From Cristatella mucedo (Eukaryota; Bryozoa; Phylactolaemata; Cristatellidae): a stretch of 64,000 bases of DNA. A program made the position numbers and the translations under genes. The notes beneath the pieces are model-generated. The model did not search any database. It worked only from the letters and a program-made list of their open reading frames with translations, and had not been told where the DNA came from. The stretch spans positions 1,087,001 through 1,151,000 of the forward strand of contig WPIO01000009.1 in the NCBI GenBank assembly GCA_009760855.2, written 5' to 3'. Shown here piece after piece: positions 44,740 to 57,414 of this stretch (the stretch's first letter is position 1; each line of letters opens with the position of its first letter).

Positions 44740-45970
44740 TTTTCATGCCAGCTGCCGTAACGTACCTCAGATCTATACAAAGCAAAGTGTACTAAACGTA
44801 CATTAGACTTGAATTAATAATACTGAAATCGGGACCCACTACCTACTGATTGAAGTTTGAGGATCATTGTAGATCATTTCAATCCATTCTAAGTAATGCC
44901 GTTTACATTTTACATACAAATAGTAGAATCACCAATACCTAACTCAAAAGTAGTAGTAGCCATTTGGATCTATGTTCTTAAAAAATTGAACACAAGAAAA
45001 ATATTTACGGTAAAAGCAATATTAACTTGGTAGAAAATTTCGCTTAATGTTTTATAGGAAAGATTGAACGGGTTAGGAACTCTCGGTATCGTCTCTGCCT
45101 GACTGCAAGCCATATCATTATTTTCTGTTTCTATATCCTCTACCAAGCCTTTATCATCACTAAATTTGTCGAACAGGCTGATAATAATATAACCAGCCCT
45201 TTTCACATTGTCCAACAGTTCCGTTATCAGAGGCATCAACCGTTTTCTGCTAATCATAAAGAATTATGTAAATATATCTATCCCACATCACCAGCTTAAT
45301 CACGGTGCCTCTGAGAGCAAGTGCTGCCAGGCGACTTAATAATAATTGGACCCCTAAACTCCAGAACCTAAGTAAATTTTGTTCAGTCTCCGATTTGCTA
45401 TTGTTCCCCAAGAATCTTTAATGTAGTGACCCAGCAGCTATATGATTAAATCAATTCATCAGATCTTGCTAATCAAATCCGATTGGAATTTTGAGCCAAC
45501 TGTTCCACAGCATCTACAGGGCTTCAAGGTTGCAATGACCTTCCGAGCACTGCTTGTTAGGGTATTGCATTCAGGCTAGTTCTGACAAACCTATAATCAG
45601 AATCTGACACAATCAACCTCTATATGCTTTTTGGATGGCCTGTTAACTCTCAGAGGTAACTCCGGCACAGTGCTAAACTGAACGTGGCCATTAATTATTT
45701 AGGGATGTCACTGCGTAAACTTTAGTGTTGGAGTAACTCAGTTACGCGTCGCTCCATTGCACTCTCTATACTCTCCCTTTGACATAGCTTATTTCCAAAC
45801 ACAAATAAAACTTTAATCTCACTCACAGCTTAGTTTGACAAATTTTGCACCCACACGTATATGGCCGCTAACTGCTAAAAGCTTAGCAAAAATATGACTA
45901 AATTATCAGTAGTGGGAAAGCCAAGTGTACCCTAAACTGGATAAAATTGCCCTAAAGACTGCACTGCGTT
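44740..45970. other. Stretch with one orphan open frame
   Basis: The minus-strand frame at 45257-44970 (95 codons, beginning MISRKRLMPLITELL) is the only notable item. It has an acidic middle (DIETENNDMACSQ) and hydrophobic end, no recognised family and no clear splice sites; it may be chance. Confidence 0.3.
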
Positions 45971-45974
45971 AAAG

Positions 45975-46070
45975 GTTGGCTGATTTAACAGCCTCAGTAA
46001 AATAGCGGCAGAAGAAAGCCTTAAAGGTAATCACCACCATGTGCAGTGGACAATAAAAGATTGCATGCCA
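45975..46070 (-). mobile_element. SINE family A fragment
   Basis: tggctgatttaacagcctca, aatagcggcagaagaaagcc and tgcagtggacaataaaagat: 3' two thirds in reverse orientation. Confidence 0.65.
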
Positions 46071-46089
46071 CAGGACTTAAAATGATTCG

Positions 46090-46900
46090 GCACTAATGGC
46101 GTCTGCATGTAATCTGGGCGTTATGTTCCAAAAGGACTTGACGTTGAATACGCGAATTGCACCCACGTCAAGTCTGTCTACTTGTAGCTAGGATTCGTAA
46201 TGCTAAGCTTAGGGCTTGATTAATCAAAAGTATGAAAGCCAAGGTACTTCATACGTTTGTGTCATTGAATACATGGACTAATGCAACTTCTTTTATTCAG
46301 AAATTCTGGTAGGTGCTCTTAATCGTCTGCAGCTAGTGCAGAACTCATCCGTTGAGTTGGCCAATCGACTAGCTTAGCTTCCACACCACACCACTTCTTT
46401 CCGAGCTGCACTGCCTCTTGAGAAAACTTAAAATTGACTTTAAGATCCTTTCCTTGCCTGTACATTGCTCAAGTCGCCTACCTATCTGACATGGTTGCTC
46501 ATTAAGCTTGCTTTCGCAGCACCAGCACCTTGGATTGCAGCTGCCTTGTCATTTCTTACAGTAAATTGATTTCTTTTGACGGTAGGGGTATTCAGTTCGT
46601 AACACTAAATGTCTGGTACGAGCTCCTGGCTTATTTAAAGTAAGAGTGAAGGCGAGACGATTCAATTGGCGTATTTATACAGTGGCAGAATACCCTTAAG
46701 GTGACAGCTCCTGCTTGCGTATCGGCTCAGACTTTTTAGTGCATTGTTGAATTAGCCTTTCATTTGTGTGTGCTTTGAGAGCTTATCAGTGCAATATTCA
46801 GTGCATGGAATGCTTTCAGTGGGCTACAGAAAACTACCCCAGCGTAGCCACTACGGTACTCGCTGCTTTGTGGATTTACAGACGGAGATATATTACGTGT
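46090..46900 (+). mobile_element. Strongly decayed LINE RT/C-terminal remnant
   Basis: Plus strand shows SACNLGVMFQKDLTLNTRIA (thumb), LVGALNRLQLVQNSS, LPLEKT and SPTYLTWL-like pieces in shifting frames, and ends with ggatttacagacggagatat, the terminal sequence of the TACATT-tail family. Confidence 0.6.
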
Positions 46901-46904
46901 ATCT

Positions 46905-47520
46905 CATGATGGGCCTACTAACCAGGGGCCTCCCTGTGCTTCTCCATGACTGTCTAGGCATGATTTTGAATTTTGTCTGTTTTTGTAAAGTATCTTGATT
47001 GTCATTAACTATTGCCTATTACCACTTTTGCAGCTAGCTATAAAGTGCTTAGATAGAAATCTAGATCTCTTTTGGCACCAATATAAAAGAAGTGTAATCA
47101 TCACTACAGTTGTTATTAAAGACAAAGATGATGACATTGGGATTAGGCGGAAATACACAACAGCATTTTTGTACTAAATTAGGGTAAAAGAAATGGGCAA
47201 AATATTGACACCTGTTTCTAGCAAGTGAAGAATTGTTTCGAGCATGGACGCATAACAAATATCTGGAATAAAAGAAAAGTCCGTGCTCAAATGTCAGAAT
47301 GACTTTATCTGGCACAGACACACTTCAAAGGTACTGTTTGATTTTTCACTTGCGGCTGCTTGCTGACTGCTAATCTCAGTATTGCATCGGTTAGGAATGT
47401 CTGCATGTGGGACGGCTAACATTGCATAGCCTGACGATCGCTATTGCATATAGGATTGGTAAGCTTCGCTAAGCTATTTCAGTTCGGATTGATCGCCACT
47501 TTGATTACTGTTTGGGGTGG
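46905..47520. other. Stretch without recognised gene
   Basis: A possible diverged hairpin tail (ataaagtgcttagatagaaa, tctcttttggcaccaatata) lies at 47038-47095. Confidence 0.35.
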
Positions 47521-47524
47521 GATA

Positions 47525-47680
47525 TATAAAAACAATTCATTAGTATAGCGTCCTAAAATAACTCAATCTCTATTCAGCCGCTTCACATATGTCAATGGGC
47601 TCGAGCCCACAATCTCACGAGATACAACCACCTCGATCTTAGTCGGGGTGAAAACCTTGACCACTGGGCCAAACCAACTC
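47525..47680 (-). mobile_element. SINE family B copy
   Basis: In reverse orientation: the tail tagcgtcctaaaataactca, atctctattcagccgcttca, then catatgtcaatgggctcgag with the B-box complement, and ggtcggggtg/ggccaaaccaa at the head. Confidence 0.72.
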
Positions 47681-47983
47681 AGCAAGTAGGACCAATTCAT
47701 GCCTTGATTAGAGAGGGCACTGCTTAGGCTGAATCGGTTTGAATAGTCAGTCATGACGATTTACCTGCACAATGAGTGAACTTTATAACTTTATAACTTT
47801 GAAACATTGAAGATAGCTCTCGAATATATTGTCTTGGTGGCCATATTGGGCTTCTCCAAAGTCTATTAAAGTAAGGCAATTTTTCTAACAAGGGGAAGCT
47901 TTGGAATAAGCTGATCCCGCCGGCTTCTTCAGCTCAAATGTATCCTTAAGCGAATCGGCACAGGGTATGTGACATTCTTTTAG

Positions 47984-48455
47984 TTGATAATAATAATAAT
48001 AATAATAAATCACTTGATAAAGCGCCCTCAGAGAACTTAATCTCTCTCTAGGCGCTTTACATTTGCTGCAAAGTGAAATGCAATTGAATGGTAAGTAAAA
48101 TCATGCTTGAAAAACAAACAAAATGAATAATATGGTTAGGAGTGACATGCACAGGGTCAGCATGCAAATGTGGATAGTGGCAGCATGCACAGTGTCAGCA
48201 CGCATAAGTACATGAAGGACGAATCACAGAGACCCACCAAATGCTGTCCTAAAAGGGGGTGTGTTTTTAGTTTCCTTTTAAATGTGGTCAGGTCAGGGGA
48301 TGTTCTGACGCAGGTCGCGAGGCAGTTCAAGGCTGTGGGAGCATACGAACTAAATACACGGTCTCCAAAGGATTTAAGGTTTGTACGAGGTATTTATAGA
48401 CTGTTGGATTCCGAAAAGCGGGTGGTACGATGCTTGGCCTGATGTGGTAGTATAG
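47984..48455 (-). mobile_element. 5'-truncated LINE (hairpin family): tail, 3' UTR and coding end
   Basis: (AAT)n followed by cacttgataaagcgccctca and gagaacttaatctctctcta, the 3' UTR and about 170 bases of coding end. It is close to the copy at 40812 over its whole length. Confidence 0.82.
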
Positions 48456-48459
48456 TTTG

Positions 48460-51400
48460 GGACAATACTTTAAAAATGCAAATATGTGCTAATTTAATGA
48501 AAACACTGAATAGCGATTCAGCTCCTCGATAACTCGCAATATTTAAAGCCACTAGCTTTATAGCTCATCGCAATGAGTGTGCACTACCACGTAAGCAGGA
48601 CGACGTATCTCTGACTCAGTCGAAAGCACACACCAGGCTTCGCGTGGAATTCCCCTAGCTAATAGTCTATTAGCCCACCTTTTTCTCTAGCAAAGTAGCT
48701 GCCCTGCAAGTGGGCCAGGGGCGACTAGCGGTGAGCTGTCATCGGAAGAAAAAGCAGTTGCCTGGGCATTTCTAGGCTCAATTCGATCCCTCGGCGCTCT
48801 GGGCTTTTAGCTATTGTAAATACCGCCAACCTGGCGCCAGCTAGCCGCATTTTGCTCCGGAAGTCGTCGAAGCCTCGTAGCTGGCCTGTGGGCGCCGAGC
48901 TGGATAGTCGTGGTGTTCAAGGTGGTCTGCGCCTTTCCTCGAAGTTTCTTGTGTTTACCCTCACGGCCCTACTCGCTAAAGTAACTGAGATGGCTCTTGT
49001 AGCTCGCTCACGTGTTCCACACACTTCGTCCATTAGGGAATGGCTCGAAGGCTCTTGTGTAGCGTACCGCCCTGCTACGTCTAGTTCTACTCATCCTCCA
49101 AGCGGCTGCATCGTCTTCAGCTCATTGTTTGGGCCACAGAAGCCCATAATAGCTGTGAGGGCTTTCGTCATGCGCCCCAAGTGACATTGGCGAGAGTGGC
49201 TACGATTTCGCAGCGGTTGCTGCAGCCTAGGATCAGTCCGATAACATCCAACTGGCCGAGTGGACTCAGTAGCTGGCTGGGTCCTCGGCAATGTCGCCCG
49301 ATTACTTCATCATTGCCATTCAGTTAGTAGATACTGCTTTCGGTGTAGAAGTTATAGATACACCACGTAATTCCAAGAGTGAGAAAATATTAGAGCAGTA
49401 TATGTGCTACTGGGCTTGCTATACACCGAAAGTCAGGTAGGCAGGAATGAGTCTTAACAATAATGTAACTTCGTGAATCACAGCTAGGCCTAAAGGAGAT
49501 GGTGCAACTCGGAAGATCGAAGGCTGGGCCGACTGTGTCTTTAGTTCTATATCCGCACTCAAAAGAATCCTAGAGCCTCGAGAACCGTGCTGCCACAACC
49601 TGAAAAGAAATGGCAGCAATGCCACTTTTAATTTAAATCAGCAGCTGCAAGTCATCCTAAATGTCATTCCTGCGGGCTTCTTGAGAGTTTAACCAGATGA
49701 CTGAAACGCGACACGACGTACTAGTCGCGGAGCCCTGCAAGGTCGACGTCATAGCTCAGCCAGGAGGCACACGGTCAAGGAGCTTCGCTCTCCGAGCATC
49801 GAGGCACCGGCCACCATTCTCGGCTGACGTGTTTGCATACCTCCCCGCGAAGCACTGCTATTTCAATTATGCTTATGCCTGCTGGCAGGCCTAGGCTTTT
49901 CCTGCTGGCAGTCGCCATTAAAAACTGGCGTGCTAGCTACACCCTGAGCTGAAAGGCCGACATTAGAACACAAATTAGCCGGTAAGCATAAACAAAACCC
50001 GCCTGCTTACCTTAACGTCTTTCCAAACGAATAAATAATCAAAGAATGCATTATGGACGTGGCGCTAGTAGACGCCACCACAGACAGCCTGAGGTTGGTG
50101 CTTAGACACATCCCAGAGGGGAAATACGGCAGGCTTTGCGTACGGTAAAGAGTTCTGCACTTGCTCGATAGAACGGACTAGACCCGTTGTTGACTCCTAA
50201 TTTGAAAGTCTAGAGAATTTCCACAACGATTGTTTTTTCCTTTGCCATTGGTGGCTTACTGTCTGGGAACTGCGATTACGATACCACCTCACAAAGCATG
50301 CCGACAGAATCAGTCTTCCGAAGTTTTAGCATCTGGTAGGCAGCTCACTTGAAACACCGAAGCAGTTCCTGCTAGTGCGAACGCCAAGCATTTTTGCTCG
50401 GCTCTTGATAGTCTGCAAGAAGTCACTGCCGGCATAAAACTATATAGCAGGAATGCTAGTCAGCATCTTGGGGCAGCATATGCCTAAGAACCATAGAGGT
50501 TGCTGCCAATTCTGCCGCTTAGGATGGACATACAAGCGTCGCGTTTCAGAGCAGTACAAACCGCCATTTTGAAATGTTGCCACGCTTCAGCATGAGCTCT
50601 AGCGGCGTCTTAACTAACGTCTTCCACTGCCAGCAAAGCACAGGCAACCGTCGAGAGTGCTTTCAGAAGCATGAACAGTACTGGTGAAATTTTAGCTGAA
50701 AGCATGGCCAATGAATCTTAGTTGCTGCAGTGATGAACGCGCGTATGACAGCGGTCGCAGTGGACGCAGCAATCAAGGGCATCCGTATATTGTTATACAA
50801 ACTCATATCGTTAATGCAGGGTAGTCTCAAGTCAGCCACAGAGAGCTAAATGTATACAGCTCCACCCATTTCGCATACACAAGTTGGCTGGAGACCGGAA
50901 GTACAAACAATTCGTTTGAAGCCCAAAGCACAACTGATAAAATGTTCCGGCTGAGTTTAAGGTTTCTAAAAGTTTGCCATCATGAACCACTAATAATCAC
51001 TAGAGCGGTCCTAATATGGCTGATACAGCATTGGACAATTTCGTACTAACTGACATGTTTACAGCCTTAAAGCTTATTAGAGGTTCCTTAGCTATAACTT
51101 AAATTTACCGGACAGTAATAAAGTAAAATAAAGAAATGTACACCAAAAGTGCAGTCAGCTGGACTTAAGGCACCGTATTGAGACATACTAAAACTCAAAG
51201 CTCCAACTTGCGAGTTGTTAAATGGCTTACGGCTTGTAAAAAGAGAAAGGGTCCGTCTGGTAGTAGCTGCAGCTGTTACTGACTGTTAGAGGTGCTATTT
51301 CCGCTTAGTGCATCTCACATGATTACTCCTCATAGGAATACGCGCAATGAGTAAACGTTTTAGCTTTTAAAAAACTAGGTCTGTGGTGGGTTCTGCCGCA

Positions 51401-52235
51401 ATGCCACTTGGCAACGTAATACAGGTTTAACTACTACGTTCTGCGTTCCCGGATAGCACAGACACTATTTTAAGTTTGCCACAACCCTGCTTTGTTTATA
51501 GGTATAACTTGCAGAGTTTGAACTATGCCATTACGAGCATTAAAGTATATGCTCAATCATGCGACTGGCAGAGGTGTCCCTGAGTGGGATAATCCCTGCG
51601 TGCGTTTAGTGGACGTTTTTTAGCATAGCCACTAAATACCCTTCAAGACGGCAGCACTGTATAATCACATAGTGAGTCCCCCTGTCCGTTTTTAAGACAC
51701 TTTCCGTGCAAAAACCTTATCAGCGCAAAGCAGTATAGTGCAACAGCAAGCTAGTGGGTCTGCAGGATTGAATGATCCTTAAGAGTAAATGTCGAGAAAA
51801 TATAAAAATAAATTTGTCCAACAATCGAATATTTTTCTAGGGTCGTTTTCAAAAGGCATACATGCTAGAGATTCAATTGGACGCTTTAAAAACTTTCGCA
51901 TAACAGGAAACGACTGTTATCCCTTAAAAAAGTTGCTTTTTGTGACGATGACTGTGATTAACTTGAGTTTAATCATTTTCTCATGAGAAGATTGGAATTA
52001 TTTGCATCTCGTGATTCTTATTTATTCAGATAATACTTCAAATAAATACAAACTAAAATTTGCACGTTAGTCACACGAGAATGACTATGCAAAAGAATTC
52101 AGAAGTAAGTATATTCTCAATATTTATGGCTAGGCTGCAAATTGATTTCTGTAAGAAGTCCCAGACGCAGTCTTCTAATGATGCATTGGTTATATCGGCC
52201 TCGGTAACACAATTAAAGGTCTAGTATTACTTGAT
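48460..52235. other. Stretch without firm features; GC-rich part at 48.6-49.3 kb
   Basis: The plus-strand frame 48852-49184 (110 codons; LSSKFLVFTLTALLAKVTEM, MALVARSRV) sits in the most GC-rich part. It vaguely recalls the tyrosine-recombinase region of DIRS-like retroelements, and a broken plus-strand frame near 50375-50720 (SALDSLQEVTAGIKLYSRNA; AFRSMNSTGEILAESM) looks like former coding sequence, but neither assignment is secure. Confidence 0.3.
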
Positions 52236-52239
52236 GCAA

Positions 52240-53060
52240 GCTTTCGCCTTATTCCATTGAATAAGCTCCTATTTCATCATTGAAGTTGTCAACATAAGCA
52301 TACAAGATTCAGCCTCTGAGGGCAATTCCGCATCCCGTTATTAGCACAGATCTTAACGAGTGCTGGAGCCAGCTGCTCACAGTTTGCTACCTCGTGATTG
52401 CCAAAAAAGCCGTAACCCAGTGCGACGAAAGCGTTCCAAGCCGCTTTCTCAGTCCAAGCTAAGTTCATAGCGAATTCGTCTCATTCATTTATCTCCTTTA
52501 TCGAGGGTTTGACAATAATACCAGGTTTGAACTTTGCCCCCGACAGCTGTGCGAATGTATATTGGAGGTATTTGAAAGCAGCTGACTCATCACCTACGGT
52601 CGTGACAAATTGCTTGATGAGGACCTAGCTTGATTGCGATGCTGGCGTCAGCATTTTCGCCGGTCTACCGGAAGATCCCGCTTGTTCCTACCTATAGACA
52701 CCGCGGTCCCGTGTAGCTAGCATATTTTTTAAAAGCAATAGATTAGTGTCCCAGCTATCTCGCAGGCCAGGATGATAGGATTTCCCGAAACTGTCTTTGA
52801 AACCGACAAGGAACGACACAATTTTGAAATCTCCAATGACCTCCCAGCTATAGTAGCCGTACTTTGAGGTACTCAGCAACATTTTAGCAGTGTTGTGGTC
52901 CTCTCTGAGTTTCGCAGAGTGCAATATGGGGAGAGACGGTACGGATTCTTGTAAAGAGCCAGCACAGCCTCGAGGCCCTTGGTTGAACTGTTTATGAATG
53001 GAGTTCATCCACTGCGGCTTACGGTATTCCTATCGTCTCGAATAAGGAGGCTACATTGTT
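52240..53060 (-). pseudogene. Fragment of an uncharacterised transposon-type protein gene
   Basis: Minus-strand blocks in order: FINSSTKGLEAVLAL; SLPILHSAKLREDHNTAKML; YYSWEVIGDFKIVSFLVGFK; LIKQFVTTVGDESAAFKYLQ; LSGAKFKPGIIVKPSIKEI; EKAAWNAFVALGYGFFGNHE. They match, in the same order, a repeated protein of unknown function found in many invertebrate genomes, whose typical blocks are FIDSSK-SLKAVLLHNGN, H-WE-CGDLKV--LLLG-Q-G-TK, and MKQFVKALDK-G-AF-YL. The CxxCxWDSR block is lost and frames shift at least three times. The name and activity of the family are unknown to me. Confidence 0.6.
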
Positions 53061-53064
53061 GCAG

Positions 53065-55690
53065 AAGCGCAGCCTTTATTGCTAACAAAAGTTTGTTAAA
53101 ATTTGGTTTCTGCTTCATCGATCAATTAATTTCTCAACTTCATCTGGTCCGTTTTCCTCTTTAAGTCTAGTCACCAGACGGCTAGTATTGGATTGGTAAG
53201 GCCTAGACCTCTGATCGGATCGTTAAGGTAATGGTTTTCTCTCCTTAGCAGCTTTTGCGAAATTGGAATCTGGATCCGAAATATCTTCTTCGCCGTCTTA
53301 TTGTCTTACTTGCTGCTCTCTTATGACGACAGCTGATTCCTCTTCCGAGGAGCCAAGACGGGAGGCTCTCGACATAGTGCCAGGCAATGGATGGAGGAAT
53401 GTTTGGTTACATGAGGGTAGGTGAGCATTTGCTAGTTCGTCGTGCGGAAGGAACCGCCGTGTAAAAGCGGCAGTTGTTCGAGAGGTCAATCGGCTCCCAC
53501 ATAATAATCGGGATGAAAAACAACACTGCTATCCTTTCTCCTCTGTGCCAACAAACATGGCATGATTATATAAAGGAAAACAGTTATAATCCCATATTCC
53601 CAATATCCAATATTGGGCAATAAATAATATTCGCAGAGCGCCGATAGATCACCTTTCTTTTGAAAGTTCTCAAGCAGTTCTTGCATGCAAAATGATGGGC
53701 CCACGTATTTTTTACATCCGAAAGGTATGCCCAAGTATGCTTTGCACACCTTGAACATCTTAAGACAATCTTTCAATGTGGAGTTTTACACGCTATATTT
53801 AATAAGCTGAGCACGCATGTAGCAAAATGCATCTATTAAAATCAAGCTAACTGCTGACGCTTTGTCAATGATGTGGGCTATCCACTATTTCTTACACTGC
53901 AAAAGAATAGCACTAAAACCTTTACGGCACCGTTACAGCCACACCAATATGGTCACTAATCTATACTGTTAGGTCTACCAAACCCCGACTTACTAGAAAG
54001 GCTACATAACTTTTGCTTTCATGCGGACCTGACGTCTGTGCATGCCTAACAGTTAAACTAAATGATTATAAACATTATAAATCATTTTTATGATCACAGA
54101 TGCAAAGTTTTTGTTGAACATTAGCCATTTCTGATTTATTTTTAGGCATTAGTAATTATGGAAATCTTTTTACCTAACGACAAAAAGAGTACAATTTGTT
54201 GCTAGTTTACCTGAATCATTCAACCGGCTACCGTAGAAAGGTGGAGGTTGCTGGCTGGTATAGAACTCACGATTCATTATAAGGAAACTCTTTTAGGTTC
54301 ACCCACAGCCAGATCTCACGACACTGACCCCGGTTACCTGAAAGTAGCGTCTTTGCATGTCTATTCAAATAGCCATCTAACCACAAAGTGCCAGTTTGTG
54401 ATCTGCAGACCTGGCTATATAGAGGAGTTAAATCACCAGCAAAGCTCATTCTTCGAGCTTATATAACTGGGCTATAGGGTTACAAATCCATGATATAAGG
54501 TGCAACTTTGCAATTGAGTTTTGTGCTGATCAACTACTCAACTTGCAGCGGTATTCTTGGTACTATTAAAACTGCTTTGTTCTAGTTAATATTGGGGTCT
54601 AAATTTGAAAAGGAAAGTACATTTTGATTTATTCAATCGCCCAAATATTTCTTGCCTAGCGTTGCAAAAAACAGGGGCCGGAATGTACGTGCATGAAAAT
54701 TTTCTAAGTGCAGACTTTTGATTTTAAATTAAAATTGTGGAAGAAATCAAGTGTCCATAAAATCCGGCCAGTGTAATTTTGAATTTATCACTAGGTAGTA
54801 TTGCCCCAAAATGCTCAAATTCACGAAACTCTAACTTTGTTGAGAAAGTGGCATCGCAGTTGTGCGACAGCGTTTGATATTCGTTGCTGCTCTGTGGAAT
54901 CTCGCGTATTTTCAGTGGTAACAACTTTTGATGACGTTTTAATACATGCTGACAATCACTCTGGCCTACGGCTTATATATAATCCAGGGACAGGTTTCAG
55001 CACCAAGTGATGGAAAAGGTTTTTGGATAAAAAATGATAATACCCACCTTTTCATCACAATTAATGTGAGTCGTCCAAGATGGAAAGTACTACAGGGTAG
55101 AGGAGGAACCGTTCTAGGGAGGTTTATCACAAAATGCCTATCTCTCTCAGTAGAACTCAGGATTTAATAGAATACACCTACACAAATCCAACCTGCTTGT
55201 CTTCGATCACACTGAGGGAAGGTGGTCATATCTTTACATGGCTCTCACATGGAACCATTCTGTATTTCTCACTTTCCCGCTGCCATGGCCATTTCAGATT
55301 CTTCTACTATCAATTTTCTTAGGACAGCTAGAACATGACCGTGTCTCCACGGTGAGTTACTCTTTGCAGCGTGAGAGAATTTGCTGCACTGAACCGACAC
55401 TATGACATCTCACACTTGCTGTCTTTAAAAAAGTTGCTATCTGAACGAATTGCACGATGTTAGCAACATGTCATATGTAACCCAAAGTATGAAGGCCAGC
55501 TGGGCTGGTTCTACGCATCTGAATTGCTTTCATGTGATTTTAAAAAGTAGAGCTTACTCCCAAGTTATCCACTGATCCCTTTAAGGTTAGTGCAATGGCT
55601 TCAAAATTGGTCTTAATTCCTCATCTGACCTGATCTCCTTAAATAGCGCACAAGTTTCTGCACCAGAGAAATTCCAAAAGTTCTTCAATG
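53065..55690. other. Intergenic stretch without recognised gene
   Basis: Minus-strand frame 53776-53486 (96 codons, CKMFKVCKAYLG-like, hydrophobic centre) and plus-strand frames near 54946-55322 were examined; none has a recognisable domain or splice context. Confidence 0.35.
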
Positions 55691-55696
55691 GTAATG

Positions 55697-55820
55697 TAAA
55701 AGTTAGCTAATTTAATAGCCTCATTAATATAGTGGACAGAAGAGCCGTTGTGGCTATCACTCTCGCTTGCAGTGGATGATAAAGTATTGCCAGTTGCCAG
55801 AGATGAACCCACTACCTGGA
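55697..55820 (-). mobile_element. SINE family A copy (3' part)
   Basis: gttagctaatttaatagcct, agaagagccgttgtggctat, cgcttgcagtggatgataaa and a partial B-box complement (gatgaacccactacctgg). Confidence 0.68.
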
Positions 55821-56064
55821 ACATACCCCTAGGCCAAGACCCAAGGAAATACGCCCAACCCCAAACCGTCAGGTAGAGCTTGTCCCAACTAGGTCTTTAA
55901 TTGCCAGGTGTGATTGAAACTCTCGTACAGTAGCTCTAACACTTGGTCTTTTAATAGTGTAAAGATTCGGGCAATGGTTGCTGAGGGTACTTCCGTGAGA
56001 ATCTAGAAGAATTACCTGTATTTGAACCTTTCCAACTTTGTATTCCTCAATCAAGTACATAATT

Positions 56065-56215
56065 TTTGCCGAGCTGGTTTGGTCCAGTGGTTAAGGTGCT
56101 CGCTCAGACCAAGGTCTGGATGAGGTCGTGGGCTCGAGCCCCGAGGCACATGAACAGCGCCTGAATAGTGATTAAGTTCTCTTAGGGCGCTAGGCAAATA
56201 AACTAAATTTTGTTT
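56065..56215 (+). mobile_element. SINE family B, most complete copy
   Basis: tgccgagctggtttggtcca, then gtggttaaggtgctcgctca (A-box region), gtcgtgggctcgagccccga (B-box region), then the tail cagcgcctgaatagtgatta, agttctcttagggcgctagg and aaataaac. Confidence 0.8.
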
Positions 56216-56219
56216 CAAT

Positions 56220-57235
56220 TTTGGGGGACTTAATCTGATAAATTACAAATGCAACACATTCGAGTTGAAATGCATTGGTATAGTTAGCCACATTTTGTAA
56301 GTGGTAGCAAACGTTCTGTTCAATTCATACACACGGGGCTAAAGGAGTTGTTATAAATCAAGTGATGCCAGAATAGTCTCTCGATAGTTATTGTTCCAAT
56401 TGGTAACACAAGCCCCAAATTTATCCTGCAGTGTGCATGCGTTAGTAGCTCACCATCACAATGCAGCTTTCCTGCCAATCTCTTTTTTTAAACACGTGAG
56501 TTAAAGAGACTGAGTACTGTCTCCATATGCTTTAATGTGCTGTTCATTTTCAAGTCTTTTGCGTTCGCCGCCAAAAATTACCTTCGTTTTTACAACTGAA
56601 GCATTTTCAAAAGTCAACTAAGGCTCTTGCTGCGGTTAGAAAGTAGCTTAAGTAACCATGTGATACACTCTTCCTAACGCTGTATTTAATCGTTTTCCTG
56701 GTCAGCTCGTGCGAAAAGATAGCAGAGTCGTGCGTAAACTTGAATTTATTGCAAAATATCACTGTCAGCGATGGTTATACACGAGACTAAAGGTTTTTCT
56801 CGACAGAGGATGGTTTCGATAGAGAAACGGAACCATTACTGATGAGATAGTATAGCCAAGCAGGGCTATAAAATTTGAGGAGCAGCCAAGCAGTTGGAAA
56901 CTGACGAATCGCCTGGCTCACTTAAGACTTCCAATATTATTCAATAATGGTGTTGTTAAGTTTCTCGGATACCCCAAACAAGAGCCATAGCAGCCTCGAC
57001 TACCTTTTGGGAACTGATGAAAAGTAGCCGCATGATCAAGCAGCACCAAGATAAGATAGCACTTAATATATTCGGTTCTAATGGCCTTTGAAAATTATTA
57101 AGCGTACACGTTCGACAGATCCCGGATGAGGGGGAGGAAAACTTCCTGAATGGGATATACAGTTTGTAACTATTTCGCATTAAAAAACAGCTAACCTACT
57201 TAAACTAATGCTAAAAGAACCTTTCAATCTACATG
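56220..57235. other. Intergenic stretch without recognised feature
   Basis: Nothing recognisable on either strand. Confidence 0.4.
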
Positions 57236-57236
57236 G

Positions 57237-57388
57237 CATACTAGCTAAGGCGGTTGCTTTTTACGAAACCAGTCCAAGGTCAAGGGTTTGAATCCTGCGG
57301 TGGGTGATCCTTTATCGCCACAGGTAGCAGTGGCGATAGCCGTAAAGGCTCCTCTGTCTCTATGCACAAGAGGTTGTTAAATCAGCTA
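57237..57388 (+). mobile_element. SINE family A copy
   Basis: actagctaaggcggttgctt (A-box remnant), caagggtttgaatcctgcgg (B-box), tgggtgatcctttatcgcca, cagtggcgatagccgtaaag and the family end gaggttgttaaatcagct. Confidence 0.75.
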
Positions 57389-57414
57389 GTATTTTTTGAA
57401 CAAAAAAAAGTCGA

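Noticed and set aside
44970-45257. 95-codon minus-strand frame as a host gene
   Set aside because: No recognised domain, no splice or promoter context; length is within chance for AT-rich DNA.
56065-56150. True tRNA gene
   Set aside because: A- and B-box bases are present but the acceptor stem does not close and the sequence recurs with a LINE-like tail, as expected for a SINE.
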